Shown here in pieces: positions 13,727 to 27,100 of a stretch of DNA of 64,000 nt. Each line of letters opens with the position of its first letter. Position 1 is the first letter of the stretch. This DNA is from Meandrina meandrites. Lineage: Eukaryota > Cnidaria > Anthozoa > Scleractinia > Meandrinidae. The notes under the pieces were generated by a model that saw only the letters and a list, made by a program, of their open reading frames with translations, made no database searches and was not told the DNA's origin. Location of the stretch: contig OY855904.1 of NCBI GenBank assembly GCA_963693305.1, positions 52,901,261-52,965,260 of the forward strand. The letters are read 5' to 3'. A program made the translations under genes and the position numbers.

Positions 13727-14721
13727 TCAAAAGGCGTTTTTTCGACTTTCCCCATCGGGGCGAAACGAAAAAACACCCTGGGAATCGAATTTTACAATTT
13801 CGTTTTCATACCACCATTTTGGGTGGGCTTTTACAAGCAGTGCATAAAGCCGGGTTGACGAAGGTCGTATAATTTTGTTCAAAACGCGTTTTTTCGACTT
13901 TCCCCATCGGGGCGAAACGAAAAAACACCCTGGGAATCGAATTTTGCAACTTTGGTTTCCTACCACCATTTTGGGTGGGCTTTTAAGAGCAGCGCATAAA
14001 GCCGGGTTGACGAAGGTCGTATAATTTTGTTCAAAAGGCGTTTTTTCGACTTTCCCCATCGGGGCGAAACGAAAAAACACCCTGGGAATCGAATTTTGCA
14101 ACTTTGGTTTCATACCACCATTTTGGGTGGGCTTTTAAGAGCAGCGCATAAAGCCGGGTTGACGAAGGTCGTATAATTTTGTTCAAAAGGCGTTTTTTCG
14201 ACTTTCCCCATCGGGGCGAAACGAAAAAACACCCTGGGAATCGAATTTTACAATTTTGGTTTCATACCACCATTTTGGGTGGGCTTTTACAAGCAGTGCA
14301 TAAAGCCGGGTTGACGAAGCTCGTATAATTTTGTTCAAAACGCGTTTTTTCGACTTTCCCCATCGGGGCGAAACGAAAAAACACCCTGGGAATCGAATTT
14401 TACAATTTCGTTTTCATACCACCATTTTGGGTGGGCTTTTACAAGCAGTGCATAAAGCCGGGTTGACGAAGGTCGTATAATTTTGTTCAAAACGCGTTTT
14501 TTCGACTTTCCCCATCGGGGCGAAACGAAAAAACACCCTGGGAATCGAATTTTGCAACTTTGGTTTCCTACCACCATTTTGGGTGGGCTTTTAAGAGCAG
14601 CGCATAAAGCCGGGTTGACGAAGGTCGTATAATTTTGTTCAAAAGGCGTTTTTTCGACTTTCCCCATCGGGGCGAAACGAAAAAACACCCTGGGAATCGA
14701 ATTTTGCAAGTTTGGTTTCAT
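13727..14721. repeat. 608-bp block, 2 copies
   Basis: Segments 13727-14113 and 14335-14721 are almost the same at a spacing of 608 bp. They share the unusual TTTCCTACCACC (in place of TTTCATACCACC) and TTTCGTTTTCATACC variants. This is a duplication of four monomers. Confidence 0.7.
13736..13774. other. Representative monomer hairpin (39-nt dyad)
   Basis: One example of a dyad present in most monomers. The left arm GTTTTTTCG (13736-13744) is the exact reverse complement of the right arm CGAAAAAAC (13766-13774). Inside them TTTC pairs with GAAA, and CCC pairs with GGG around an ATC loop, leaving a 2-nt bulge on each side, about 16 bp in all. A second smaller dyad, CCACC-ATTTTG-GGTGG, lies at 13811-13826. 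Copies with CTACTTTTTCC in the left arm (common before 10 kb) have a weaker stem. Whether it extrudes as a cruciform or acts in RNA is not known. Confidence 0.7.
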
Positions 14722-17389
14722 ACCACCATTTTGGGTGGGCGTTTAAGAGCAGCGCATAAAGCCGGGTTGACGAAGGTCGTATAATTTTGTTCAAAAGGCG
14801 TTTTTTCGACTTTCCCCATCGGGGCGAAACGAAAAAACACCCTGGGAATCGAATTTTACAATTTCGGTTTCATACCACCATTTTGGGTGGGCTTTTACAA
14901 GCAGTGCATAAAGCCGGGTTGACGAAGGTCGTATAATTTTGTTCAAAACGCGTTTTTTCGACTTTCCCCATCGGGGCGAAACGAAAAAACACCCTGGGAA
15001 TCGAATTTTACAATTTCGTTTTCATACCACCATTTTGGGTGGGCTTTTACAAGCAGTGCATAAAGCCGGGTTGACGAAGGTCGTATAATTTTGTTCAAAA
15101 CGCGTTTTTTCGACTTTCCCCATCGGGGCGAAACGAAAAAACACCCTGGGAATCGAATTTTACAATTTCGTTTTCATACCACCATTTTGGGTGGGCTTTT
15201 ACAAGCAGTGCATAAAGCCGGGTTGACGAAGGTCGTATAATTTTGTTCAAAACGCGTTTTTTCGACTTTCCCCATCGGGGCGAAACGAAAAAACACCCTG
15301 GGAATCGAATTTTGCAACTTTGGTTTCATACCACCATTTTGGGTGGGCTTTTAAGAGCAGCGCATAAAGCCGGGTTGACGAAGGTCGTATAATTTTGTTC
15401 AAAAGGCGTTTTTTCGACTTTCCCCATCGGGGCGAAACGAAAAAACACCCTGGGAATCGAATTTTGCAACTTTGGTTTCATACCACAATTTTGGGTGGGC
15501 TTTTACAAGCAGGGCATAAAGCCGGGTTGACGAAGGTCGTATAGTTTTGTTCAAAACAGGTTTTTTCGACTTTCCCCATCGGGGCGAAACGAAAAAACAC
15601 CCTGGGAATCGAATTTTACAATTTCGGTTTCATACCACCATTTTGGGTGGGCTTTTACAAGCAGTGCATAAAGCCGGGTTGACGAAGGTCGTATAATTTT
15701 GTTCAAAAGGCGTTTTTTCGACTTTCCCCATCGGGGCGAAACGAAAAAACACCCTGGGAATCGAATTTTGCAACTTTGGTTTCATACCACCATTTTGGGT
15801 GGGCTTTTAAGAGCAGCGCATAAAGCCGGGTTGACGAAGGTCGTATAATTTTGTTCAAAAGGCGTTTTTTCGACTTTCCCCATCGGGGCGAAACGAAAAA
15901 ACACCCTGGGAATCGAATTTTGCAACTTTGGTTTCATACCACCATTTTGGGTGGGCTTTTAAGAGCAGCGCATAAAGCCGGGTTGACGAAGGTCGTATAA
16001 TTTTGTTCAAAAGGCGTTTTTTCGACTTTCCCCATCGGGGCGAAACGAAAAAACACCCTGGGAATCGAATTTTACAATTTCGGTTTCATACCACCATTTT
16101 GGGTGGGCTTTTACAAGCAGTGCATAAAGCCGGGTTGACGAAGGTCGTATAATTTTGTTCAAAACGCGTTTTTTCGACTTTCCCCATCGGGGCGAAACGA
16201 AAAAACACCCTGGGAATCGAATTTTACAATTTCGTTTTCATACCACCATTTTGGGTGGGCTTTTACAAGCAGTGCATAAAGCCGGGTTGACGAAGGTCGT
16301 ATAATTTTGTTCAAAACGCGTTTTTTCGACTTTCCCCATCGGGGTGAAACGAAAAAACACCCTGGGAATCGAATTTTGCAACTTTGGTTTCATACCACCA
16401 TTTTGGGTGGGCTTTTAAGAGCAGCGCATAAAGCCGGGTTGACGAAGGTCGTATAATTTTGTTCAAAAGGCGTTTTTTCGACTTTCCCCATCGAAGCGAA
16501 ACGAAAAAACACCCTGGGAATCGAATTTTGCAACTTTGGTTTCATACCACAATTTTGGGTGGGCTTTTACAAGCAGGGCATAAAGCCGGGTTGACGAAGG
16601 TCGTATAGTTTTGTTCAAAACAGGTTTTTTCGACTTTCCCCATCGGGGCGAAACGAAAAAACACCCTGGGAATCGAATTTTACAATTTCGGTTTCATACC
16701 ACCATTTTGGGTGGGCTTTTACAAGCAGTGCATAAAGCCGGGTTGACGAAGGTCGTATAATTTTGTTCAAAAGGCGTTTTTTCGACTTTCCCCATCGGGG
16801 CGAAACGAAAAAACACCCTGGGAATCGAATTTTGCAACTTTGGTTTCATACCACCATTTTGGGTGGGCTTTTAAGAGCAGCGCATAAAGCCGGGTTGACG
16901 AAGGTCGTATAATTTTGTTCAAAAGGCGTTTTTTCGACTTTCCCCATCGGGGCGAAACGAAAAAACACCCTGGGAATCGAATTTTACAATTTCGGTTTCA
17001 TACCACCATTTTGGGTGGGCTTTTACAAGCAGTGCATAAAGCCGGGTTGACGAAGGTCGTATAATTTTGTTCAAAAGGCGTTTTTTCGACTTTCCCCATC
17101 GGGGCGAAACGAAAAAACAGCCTGGGAATCGAATTTTGCAACTTTTGTTTTATACCACCATTTTGGGTGGGCTTTTACAAGCAGGGCATAAAGCCGGGTT
17201 GACGAAGGTCGTATAGTTTTGTTCAAAACAGGTTTTTTCGACTTTCCCCATCGGGGCGAAACGAAAAAACACCCTGGGAATCGAATTTTACAATTTCGGT
17301 TTCATACCACCATTTTGGGTGGGCTTTTACAAGCAGTGCATAAAGCCGGGTTGACGAAGGTCGTATAATTTTGTTCAAAAGGCGTTTTT

Positions 17390-19670
17390 TCGACTTTCCC
17401 CATCGGGCCGAAACGAAAAAACACCCTGGGAATCGAATTTTGCAACTTTGGTTTCATACCACCATTTTGGGTGGGCTTTTAAGAGCAGCGCATAAAGCCG
17501 GGTTGACGAAGGTCGTATAATTTTGTTCAAAAGGCGTTTTTTTGACTTTCCCCATCGGGGCGAAACGAAAAAACACCCTGGGAATCGAATTTTACAATTT
17601 CGGTTTCATACCACCATTTTGGGTGGGCTTTTACAAGCAGTGCATAAAGCCGGGTTGACGAAGGTCGTATAATTTTGTTCAAAACGCGTTTTTTCGACTT
17701 TCCCAATCGGGGCGAAACGAAAAAACACCCTGGGAATCGAATTTTGCAACTTTGTTTTCATACCACCATTTTGGGTGGGCTTTTAAGAGCAGCCCATAAA
17801 GCCGGGTTGACGAAGGTCGTATAATTTTGTTCAAAAGGCGTTTTTTCGACTTTCCCCATCGGGGCGAAACGAAAAAACACCCTGGGAATCGAATTTTGCA
17901 ACTTTTGTTTCATACCACCATTTTGGGTGGGCTTTTACAAGCAGGGCATAAAGCCGGGTTGACGAAGGTCGTATAATTTTGTTCAAAAGGCGTTTTTTCG
18001 ACTTTCCCCATCGGGGCGAAACGAAAAAACACCCTGGGAATCGAATTTTACAATTTCGGTTTCATACCACCATTTTGGGTGGGCTTTTACAAGCAGTGCA
18101 TAAAGCCGGGTTGACGAAGGTCGTATAATTTTGTTCAAAAGGCGTTTTTTCGACTTTCCCCATCGGGCCGAAACGAAAAAACACCCTGGGAATCGAATTT
18201 TGCAACTTTGGTTTCATACCACCATTTTGGGTGGGCTTTTAAGAGCAGCGCATAAAGCCGGGTTGACGAAGGTCGTATAATTTTGTTCAAAAGGCGTTTT
18301 TTTGACTTTCCCCATCGGGGCGAAACGAAAAAACACCCTGGGAATCGAATTTTACAATTTCGGTTTCATACCACCATTTTGGGTGGGCTTTTACAAGCAG
18401 TGCATAAAGCCGGGTTGACGAAGGTCGTATAATTTTGTTCAAAAGGCGTTTTTTCGACTTTCCCCATCGGGGCGAAACGAAAAAACACCCTGGGAATCGA
18501 ATTTTACAATTTCGGTTTCATACCACCATTTTGGGTGGGCTTTTAAGAGCAGCGCATAAAGCCGGGTTGACGAAGGTCGTATAATTTTGTTCAAAAGGCG
18601 TTTTTTCGACTTTCCCCATCGGGGCGAAACGAAAAAACACCCTGGGAATCGAATTTTGCAACTTTTGTTTCATACCACCATTTTGGGTGGGCTTTTACAA
18701 GCAGGGCATAAAGCCGGGTTGACGAAGGTCGTATAATTTTGTTCAAAAGGCGTTTTTTCGACTTTCCCCATCGGGGCGAAACGAAAAAACACCCTGGGAA
18801 TCGAATTTTACAATTTCGGTTTCATACCACCATTTTGGGTGGGCTTTTACAAGCAGTGCATAAAGCCGGGTTGACGAAGGTCGTATAATTTTGTTCAAAA
18901 TGCGTTTTTTCGACTTTCCCCATCGGGCCGAAACGAAAAAACACCCTGGGAATCGAATTTTGCAACTTTGGTTTCATACCACCATTTTGGGTGGGCTTTT
19001 AAGAGCAGCGCATAAAGCCGGGATGACGAAGGTCGTATAATTTTGTTCAAAAGGCGTTTTTTTGACTTTCCCCATCGGGGCGAAACGAAAAAACACCCTG
19101 GGAATCGAATTTTACAATTTCGGTTTCATACCACCATTTTGGGTGGGCTTTTACAAGCAGTGCATAAAGCCGGGTTGACGAAGGTCGTATAATTTTGTTC
19201 AAAACGCGTTTTTTCGACTTTCCCCATCGGGGCGAAACGAAAAAACACCCTGGGAATCGAATTTTGCAACTTTGTTTTCATACCACCATTTTGGGTGGGC
19301 TTTTAAGAGCAGCGCATAAAGCCGGGTTGACGAAGGTCGTATAATTTTGTTCAAAAGGCGTTTTTTCGACTTTCCCCATCGGGGCGAAACGAAAAAACAC
19401 CCTGGGAATCGAATTTTGCAACTTTGGTTTCATACCACCATTTTGGGTGGGATTTTAAGAGCAGCGCATAAAGCCGGGTTGACGAAGGTCGTATAATTTT
19501 GTTCAAAAGGCGTTTTTTCGACTTTCCCTATCGGGGCGAAACGAAAAAACAGCCTGGGAATCGAATTTTGCAACTTTTGTTTCATACCACCATTTTGGGT
19601 GGGCTTTTACAAGCAGGGCATAAAGCCGGGTTGACGAAGGTCGTATAGTTTTGTTCAAAACAGGTTTTTT
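17390..19670. repeat. 760-bp (5-monomer) higher-order repeat, 3 copies
   Basis: The private variant CATCGGGCCG occurs at 17401, 18161 and 18921, and the T-run variant TTTGACTTTC at 17541, 18301 and 19061, both at exact 760-bp spacing. A related marker (GTATAGTTTTG followed by AACAGG) occurs at about 15541, 16605, 17213 and 19645, at multiples of 152 bp (7, 4 and 16 monomers), so blocks of other sizes are interleaved with this one. Confidence 0.8.
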
Positions 19671-20199
19671 CGACTTTCCCCATCGGGGCGAAACGAAAAA
19701 ACACCCTGGGAATCGAATTTTACAATTTCGGTTTCATACCACCATTTTGGGTGGGCTTTTACAAGCAGTGCATAAAGCCGGGTTGACGAAGGTCGTATAA
19801 TTTTGTTCAAAACGCGTTTTTTCGACTTTCCCCATCGGGGCGAAACGAAAAAAACACCCTGGGAATCGAATTTTGCAACTTTGTTTTCATACCACCATTT
19901 TGGGTGGGCTTTTAAGAGCAGCGCATAAAGCCGGGTTGACGAAGGTCGTATAATTTTGTTCAAAAGGCGTTTTTTCGACTTTCCCCATCGGGGCGAAACG
20001 AAAAAACACCCTGGGAATCGAATTTTGCAACGTTTGTTTCATACCACCATTTTGGGTGGGCTTTTACAAGCAGGGCATAAAGCCGGGTTGACGAAGGTCG
20101 TATAATTTTGTTCAAAACGTGTTTTTTCGACTTTCCCCATCGGGGCGAAACGAAAAAACACCCTGGGAATCGAATTTTACAATTTCGGTTTCATACCAC

Positions 20200-23100
20200 C
20201 ATTTTGGGTGGGCTTTTCCAAGCAGCGCATAAAGCCGGGTTGACGAAGGTCGTATAATTTAGTTCAAAAGGCGTTTTTTCTACTTTCCCCATCGGGGCGA
20301 AACGAAAAAACACCCTGGGAATAAAAATTTGCAACTTTGGTTTCATACCACCATTTTGGGTGGGCTTTTACAAGCAGGGCATAAAGCCGGGTTGACGAAG
20401 GTCGTATAATTTTGTTCAAAACGCGTTTTTTCGACTTTCCCCATCGGGGCGAAACGAAAAAACACCCTGGGAATAAAATTTTGCAACTTTGGTTTCATAC
20501 CACCATTTTGGGTGGGTTTTACAAGCAGGGCATAAAGCCGGGTTGACGAAGGTCGTATAATTTTGTTAAAAACGCGTTTTTTCGACTTTCCCCATCGGGG
20601 CGAAACGAAAAAACACCCTGGGAATCGAATTTTGCAACTTTGGTTTCATACCACCATTTTCGGTGGGCTTTTCCAAGCAGCGCATAAAGCCGGGTTGACG
20701 AAGGTCGTATAGTTTTGTTCAAAACACGTTTTTTCGACTTTCCCCATCGGGGCGAAACGAAAAAACACCCTGGGAATCGAATTTTACAATTTCGGTTTCA
20801 TACCACCATTTTGGGTGGGCTTTTACAAGCAGTGCATAAAGCCGGGTTGACGAAGGTCGTATAATTTTGTTCAAAACGCGTTTTTTCGACTTTCCCCAGC
20901 GGGGCGAAACGAAAAAACACCCTGGGAATCGAATTTTGCAACTTTGGTTTCATACCATCATTTTGGGTGGGCTTTTAAGAGCAGCGCATAAAGGCGGGTT
21001 GACGAAAGTCGTATAATTTTGTTCAAAAGGCGTTTTTTCGACTTTCCCCATCGGGGCGAAACGAAAAAACACCCTGGGAATCAAATTTTACAATTTCGGT
21101 TTCATACCACCATTTTGGGTGGGCTTTTACAAGCAGTGCATAAAGCCGGGTTGAAGAAGGTCGTATAATTTTGTTCAAAACGCGTTTTTTCGACTTTCCC
21201 CATCGGGGCGAAACGAAAAAACACCCTGGGAATCGAATTTTGCAACTTTGGTTTCATACCATCATTTTGGGGTGGCTTTTAAGAGCAGCGCATAAAGCCG
21301 GGTTGACGAAGGTCGTATAATTTTGTTCAAAAGGCGTTTTTTCGACTTTCCCCATCGGGGCGAAACGCAAAAACACCCTGGGAATCGAATTTTGCAACTT
21401 TGGTTTCATACCACCATTTTGGGTGGGCTTTTAAGAGCAGCGCATAAAGCCGGGTTGACGAAGGTCGTATAATTTTGTTCAAAACACGTTTTTTCGACTT
21501 TCCCCATCGGGGCGAAACGAAAAAACACCCTGGGAATAAAATTTTGCAACTTTGGTTTCATACCACCATTTTGGGTGGGCTTTTACAAGCAGGGCATAAA
21601 GCCGGGTTGACGAAGGTCGTATAGTTTTGTTCAAAACACGTTTCTTCGACTTTCCCCATCGGGGCGAAACGAAAAAACACCCTGGGAATCGAATTTTACA
21701 ATTTCGGTTTCATACCACCATTAGGGGTGGGCTTTTAAGAGCAGCGCATAAAGCTGGGTTGACGAAGGTCGTATAATTTTGTTCAAAACGCGTTTTTTCG
21801 ACTTTCGCCATCGGGGCGAAACGAAAAAACACCCTGGGAATCGAATTTTGCAACTTTGGTTTCATACCACCATTTTGGGTGGGCTTTTACAAGCAGGGCA
21901 TAAAGCCAGGTTGACGAAGGTCGTATAATTTTGTTCAAAAGGCGTTTTTTCTACTTTCCCCATCGGGGCGAAACGAAAAAACACCCTGGGAATCGAATTT
22001 TAAAATGTCGGTTTCATACCACCATTTTGGGTGGGCTTTTCCAAGCAGCGCGTAAAGCCGGGTTGACGAAGGTCGTATAATTTTGTTCAAAAGGCGTTTT
22101 TTCGACTTTCCCCATCGGGGCGAAACGAAAATACACCCTGGGAATCGAATTTTACAATTTCGGTTTCATACCACCATTTTGGGTGGGCTTTTAAGAGCAG
22201 CGCATAAAGCCGGGTTGACGAAGGTCGTATAATTTTGTTCAAAAGGCCTTTTTTCGACTTTCCCCATCGGGGCGAAACGAAAAAACACCCTGGGAATAAA
22301 ATTTTGCAACTTTGGTTTCATACCACCATTTTGGGTGGGCTTTTACAAGCAGGGCATAAAGCCGGGTTGACGAAGGTCGTATAGTTTTGTTCAAAACACG
22401 TTTTTTCGACTTTCCCCATCGGGGCGAAACGAAAAAACACCCTGGGAATCGAATTTTACAATTTCGGTTTCATACCACCATTTTGGGTGGGCTTTTACAA
22501 GCAGTGCATAAAGCCGGGTTGACGAAGGTCGTATAATTTTGTTCAAAATGCGTTTTTTCGACTTTCCCCATCGGGGCGAAACGAAAAAACACCCTGGGAA
22601 TTGAATTTTGCAATTTTGGTTTCATACCACCATTTTGGGTGGGCTTTTAAGAGCAGCGCATAAAGCCGGGTTGACGAAGGTCGTATAATTTTGTTCAAAA
22701 GGCGTTTTTTCGACTTTCCCCATCGGGGCGAAACGAAAAAACACCATGGGAATCGAATTTTACAATTTCGGTTTCATACCACCATTTTGGGTGGGCTTTT
22801 ACAAGCAGTGCATAAAGCCGGGTTGACGAAGGTCGTATAATTTTGTTCAAAACGCGTTTTTTCGACTTTCCCCATCGGGGCGAAACGAAAAAACACCCTG
22901 GGAATCGAATTTTGCAACTTTCGTTTCATACCACCATTTTGGGTGGCCTTTTAAGAGCAGCGCATAAAGCCGGGTTGACGAAGGTCGTATAATTTTTTTC
23001 AAAAGGCGTTTTTTCGACTTTCCCCATCGGGGCGAAACGAAAAAACACCCTGGGAATAAAATTTTACAATTTCGGTTTCATACCACCATTTTGGGTGGGC

Positions 23101-26100
23101 TTTTACAAGCAGTGCATAAAGCCGGGTTGACGAAGGTCGTATAATTTTGTTCAAAACGCGTTTTTTCGACTTTCCCCATCGGGGCGAAACGAAAAAACAC
23201 CCTGGGAATCGAATTTTGCAACTTTGGTTTCATACCATCATTTTGGGTGGGCTTTTAAGAGCAGCGCTTAAAGCCGGGTTGACAAAGGTCGTATAATTTT
23301 GTTCAAAAGGCGTTTTTTCGACTTTCCCCATCGGGGCGAAACGAAAAAACACCCTGGGAATCGAATTTTACAATTTCGGTTTCATACCACCATTTTGGGT
23401 GGGCTTTTACAAGCAGTGCATAAAGCCGGGTTGACGAAGGTCGTATAATTTTGTTCAAAAGGCGTTTTTTCGACTTTCCCCATCGGGGCGAAACGAAAAA
23501 ACACCCTGGGAATCGAATTTTACAATTTCGGTTTCATACCACCATTTTGGGTGGGCTTTTACAAGCAGTGCATAAAGCCGGGTTGACGAAGGTCGTATAA
23601 TTTTGTTCAAAACGCGTTTTTTCGACTTTCCTCATCGGGGCGAAACGAAAAAACACCCTGGGAATCGAATTTTGCAACTTTTGTTTCATACCACCATTTT
23701 GGGTGGGCTTTTACAAGCAGGGCATAAAGCCGGGTTGACGAAGGTCGTATAATTTTGTTCAAAACGTGTTTTTTCGACTTTCCCCATCGGGGCGAAAGGA
23801 AAAAACACCCTGGGAATCGAATTTTACAATTTCGGTTTCATACCACCATTTTGGGTGGGCTTTTCCAAGCAGCGCATAAAGCCGGGTTGACGAAGGTCGT
23901 ATAATTTAGTTCAAAAGGCGTTTTTTCTACTTTCCCCATCGGGGCGAAACGAAAAAACACCCTGGTAATAAAATTTTGCAACTTTGGTTTCATACCACCA
24001 TTTTGGGTGGGCTTTTACAAGCAGGGCATAAAGCCGGGTTGACGAAGGTCGTATAGTTTTGTTCAAAACACGTTTTTTCGACTTTCCCAATCGGGGCGAA
24101 ACGAAAAAACACCCTGGGAATCGAATTTTACAATTTCGGTTTCATACCACCATTAGGGGTGGGCTTTTAAGAGCAGCGCATAAAGCCGGGTTGACGAAGG
24201 TCGTATAATTTTGTTCAAAACGCGTTTTTTCGACTTTCCCCATCGGGGCGAAACGAAAAAACACCCTGGGAATCGAATTTTGCAACTTTGGTTTCATACC
24301 ACCATTTTGGGTGGGCTTTTACAAGCAGTGCATAAAGCCAGGTTGACGAAGGTCGTATAATTTTGTTCAAAAGGCGTTTTTTCTACTTTACCCATCGGGG
24401 CGAAACGAAAATACACCCTGGGAATCGAATTTTACAATTTCGGTTTCATACCACCATTTTGGGTGGGCTTTTAAGAGCAGCGCATAAAGCCGGGTTGACG
24501 AAGGTCGTATAATTTTGTTCAAAAGGCGTTTTTTCGACTTTCCCCATCGCGGCGAAACGAAAAAACACCCTGGGAATCGAATTTTAAAATGTCGGTTTCA
24601 TACCACCATTTTGGGTGGGCTTTTCCAAGCAGCGCGTAAAGCCGGGTTGACGAAGGTCGTATAATTTTGTTCAAAAGGCGTTTTTTCTACTTTACCCATC
24701 GGGGCGAAACGAAAATACACCCTGGGAATCGAATTTTACAATTTCGGTTTCATACCACCATTTTGGGTGGGCTTTTAAGAGTAGCGCATAAAGCCAGGTT
24801 GACGAAGGTCGTATAATTTTGTTCAAAAGGCGTTTTTTCGACTTTCCCCATCGGGGCGAAACGAAAAAACACCCTGGGAATAAAATTTTGCAACTTTGGT
24901 TTCATACCACCATTTTGGGTGGGCTTTTACAAGCAGGGCATAAAGCCGGGTTGACGAAGGTCGTATAGTTTTGTTCAAGACACGTTTTTTCGACTTTCCC
25001 CATCGGGGCGAAACGAAAAAACACCCTGGGAATCGAATTTTACAATTTCGGTTTCATACCACCATTTTGGGTGGGCTTTTACAAGCAGTGCATAAAGCCG
25101 GGTTGACGAAGGTCGTATAATTTTGTTCAAAATGCGTTTTTTCGACTTTCCCCATCGGGGCGAAACGAAAAAACACCCTGGGAATTGAATTTTGCAACTT
25201 TGGTTTCATACCACCATTTTGGGTGGGCTTTTAAGAGCAGCGCATAAAGCCGGGTTGACGAAGGTCGTATAATTTTGTTCAAAAGGCGTTTTTTCGACTT
25301 TCCCCATCGGGGCGAAACGAAAAAACACCCTGGGAATCGAATTTTACAATTTCGATTTCATACCACCATTTTGGGTGGGCTTTTACAAGCAGTGCATAAA
25401 GCCGGGTTGACGAAGGTCGTATAATTTTGTTCAAAACGCGTTTTTTCGACTTTCCCCATCGGGGCGAAACGAAAAAACACCCTGGGAATCGAATTTTGCA
25501 ACTTTGGTTTCATACCACCATTTTGGGTGGGCTTTTAAGAGCAGCGCATAAAGCCGGGTTGACGAAGGTCGTATAATTTTTTTCAAAAGGCGTTTTTTCG
25601 ACTTTCCCCATCGGGGCGAAACGAAAAAACACCCTGGGAATCGAATTTTACAATTTCGGTTTCATACCACCATTTTGGGTGGGCTTTTACAAGCAGTGCA
25701 TAAAGCCGGGTTGACGAAGGTCGTATAATTTTGTTCAAAACGCGTTTTTTCGACTTTTCCCATCGGGGCGAAACGAAAAAACACCCTGGGAATCGAATTT
25801 TGCAACTTTGGTTTCATACCATCATCTTGGGTGGGCTTTTAAGAGCAGCGCATAAAGCCGGGTTGACGAAGGTCGTATAATTTTGTTCAAAAGGCGTTTT
25901 TTCGACTTTCCCCATCGGGGCGAAACGAAAAAACACCCTGGGAATCGAATTTTACAATTTCGGTTTCATACCACCATTTTGGGTGGGCTTTTACAAGCAG
26001 TGCATAAAGCCGGGTTGACGAAGGTCGTATAATTTTGTTCAAAACGCGTTTTTTCGACTTTCCCCATCGGGGCGAAACGAAAAAACACCCTGGGAATCGA

Positions 26101-27100
26101 ATTTTGCAACTTTTGTTTCATACCACCATTTTGGGTGGGCTTTTACAAGCAGGGCATAAAGCCGGGTTGACGAAGGTCGTATAATTTTGTTCAAAACGTG
26201 TTTTTTCGACTTTCCCATCGGGGCGAAAGGAAAAAACACCCTGGGAATCGAATTTTACAATTTCGGTTTCATACCACCATTTTGGGTGGGCTTTTCCAAG
26301 CAGCGCATAAAGCCGGGTTGACGAAGGTCGTATAATTTAGTTCAAAAGGCGTTTTTTCTACTTTCCCCATCGGGGCGAAACGAAAAAACACCCTGGGAAT
26401 AAAATTTTGCAACTTTGGTTTCATACCACCATTTTGGGTGGGCTTTTACAAGCAGGGCATAAAGCCGGGTTGACGAAGGTCGTATAGTTTTGTTCAAAAC
26501 ACGTTTTTTCGACTTTCCCCATCGGGGCGAAACGAAAAAACACCCTGGGAATCGAATTTTACAATTTCGGTTTCATACCACCATTAGGGGTGAGCTTTTA
26601 AGAGCAGCGCATAAAGCCGGGTTGACGAAGGTCGTATAATTTTGTTCAAAACGCGTTTTTTCGACTTTCCCCATCGGGGCGAAACGAAAAAACACCCTGG
26701 GAATCGAATTTTGCAACTTTGGTTTCATACCACCATTTTGGGTGGGCTTTTACAAGCAGTGCATAAAGCCAGGTTGACGAAGGTCGTATAATTTTGTTCA
26801 AAACGCGTTTTTTCGACTTTCCCCATCGGGGCGAAACGAAAAAACACCCTGGGAATCGAATTTTAAAATGTCGGTTTCATACCACCATTTTGGGTGGGCT
26901 TTTCCAAGCAGCGCGTAAAGCCGGGTTGACGAAGGTCGTATAATTTTGTTCAAAAGGCGTTTTTTCTACTTTACCCATCGGGGCGAAACGAAAATACACC
27001 CTGGGAATCGAATTTTACAATTTCGGTTTCATACCACCATTAGGGGTGGGCTTTTAAGAGCAGGGCATAAAGCCGGGTTGACGAAGGTCGTATAATTTTG
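20200..27100. repeat. About 2432-bp (16-17 monomer) long-period blocks
   Basis: Variant markers recur at long spacing. TTAGGGGTGG occurs at 21721, 24153 and 26584 (2432 and 2431 bp; a base is missing near 26217). TAATTTAGTTC occurs near 23908 and 26339 (2431 bp). TAAAATGTCG occurs at 22001, 24585 and 26864 (17 monomers, then 15 less one base). The mix of 15, 16 and 17 monomers suggests duplication of a long block followed by unequal exchange. Also typical of this zone is GGGAATAAAATTTTGC. Confidence 0.65.

Noticed and set aside
13743..13774. Hammerhead ribozyme in the satellite, suggested by a CCCC-ATC-GGGG stem followed by CGAAAC
   Set aside because: The required CTGANGA box is absent; consensus monomers contain no CTGA on either strand.
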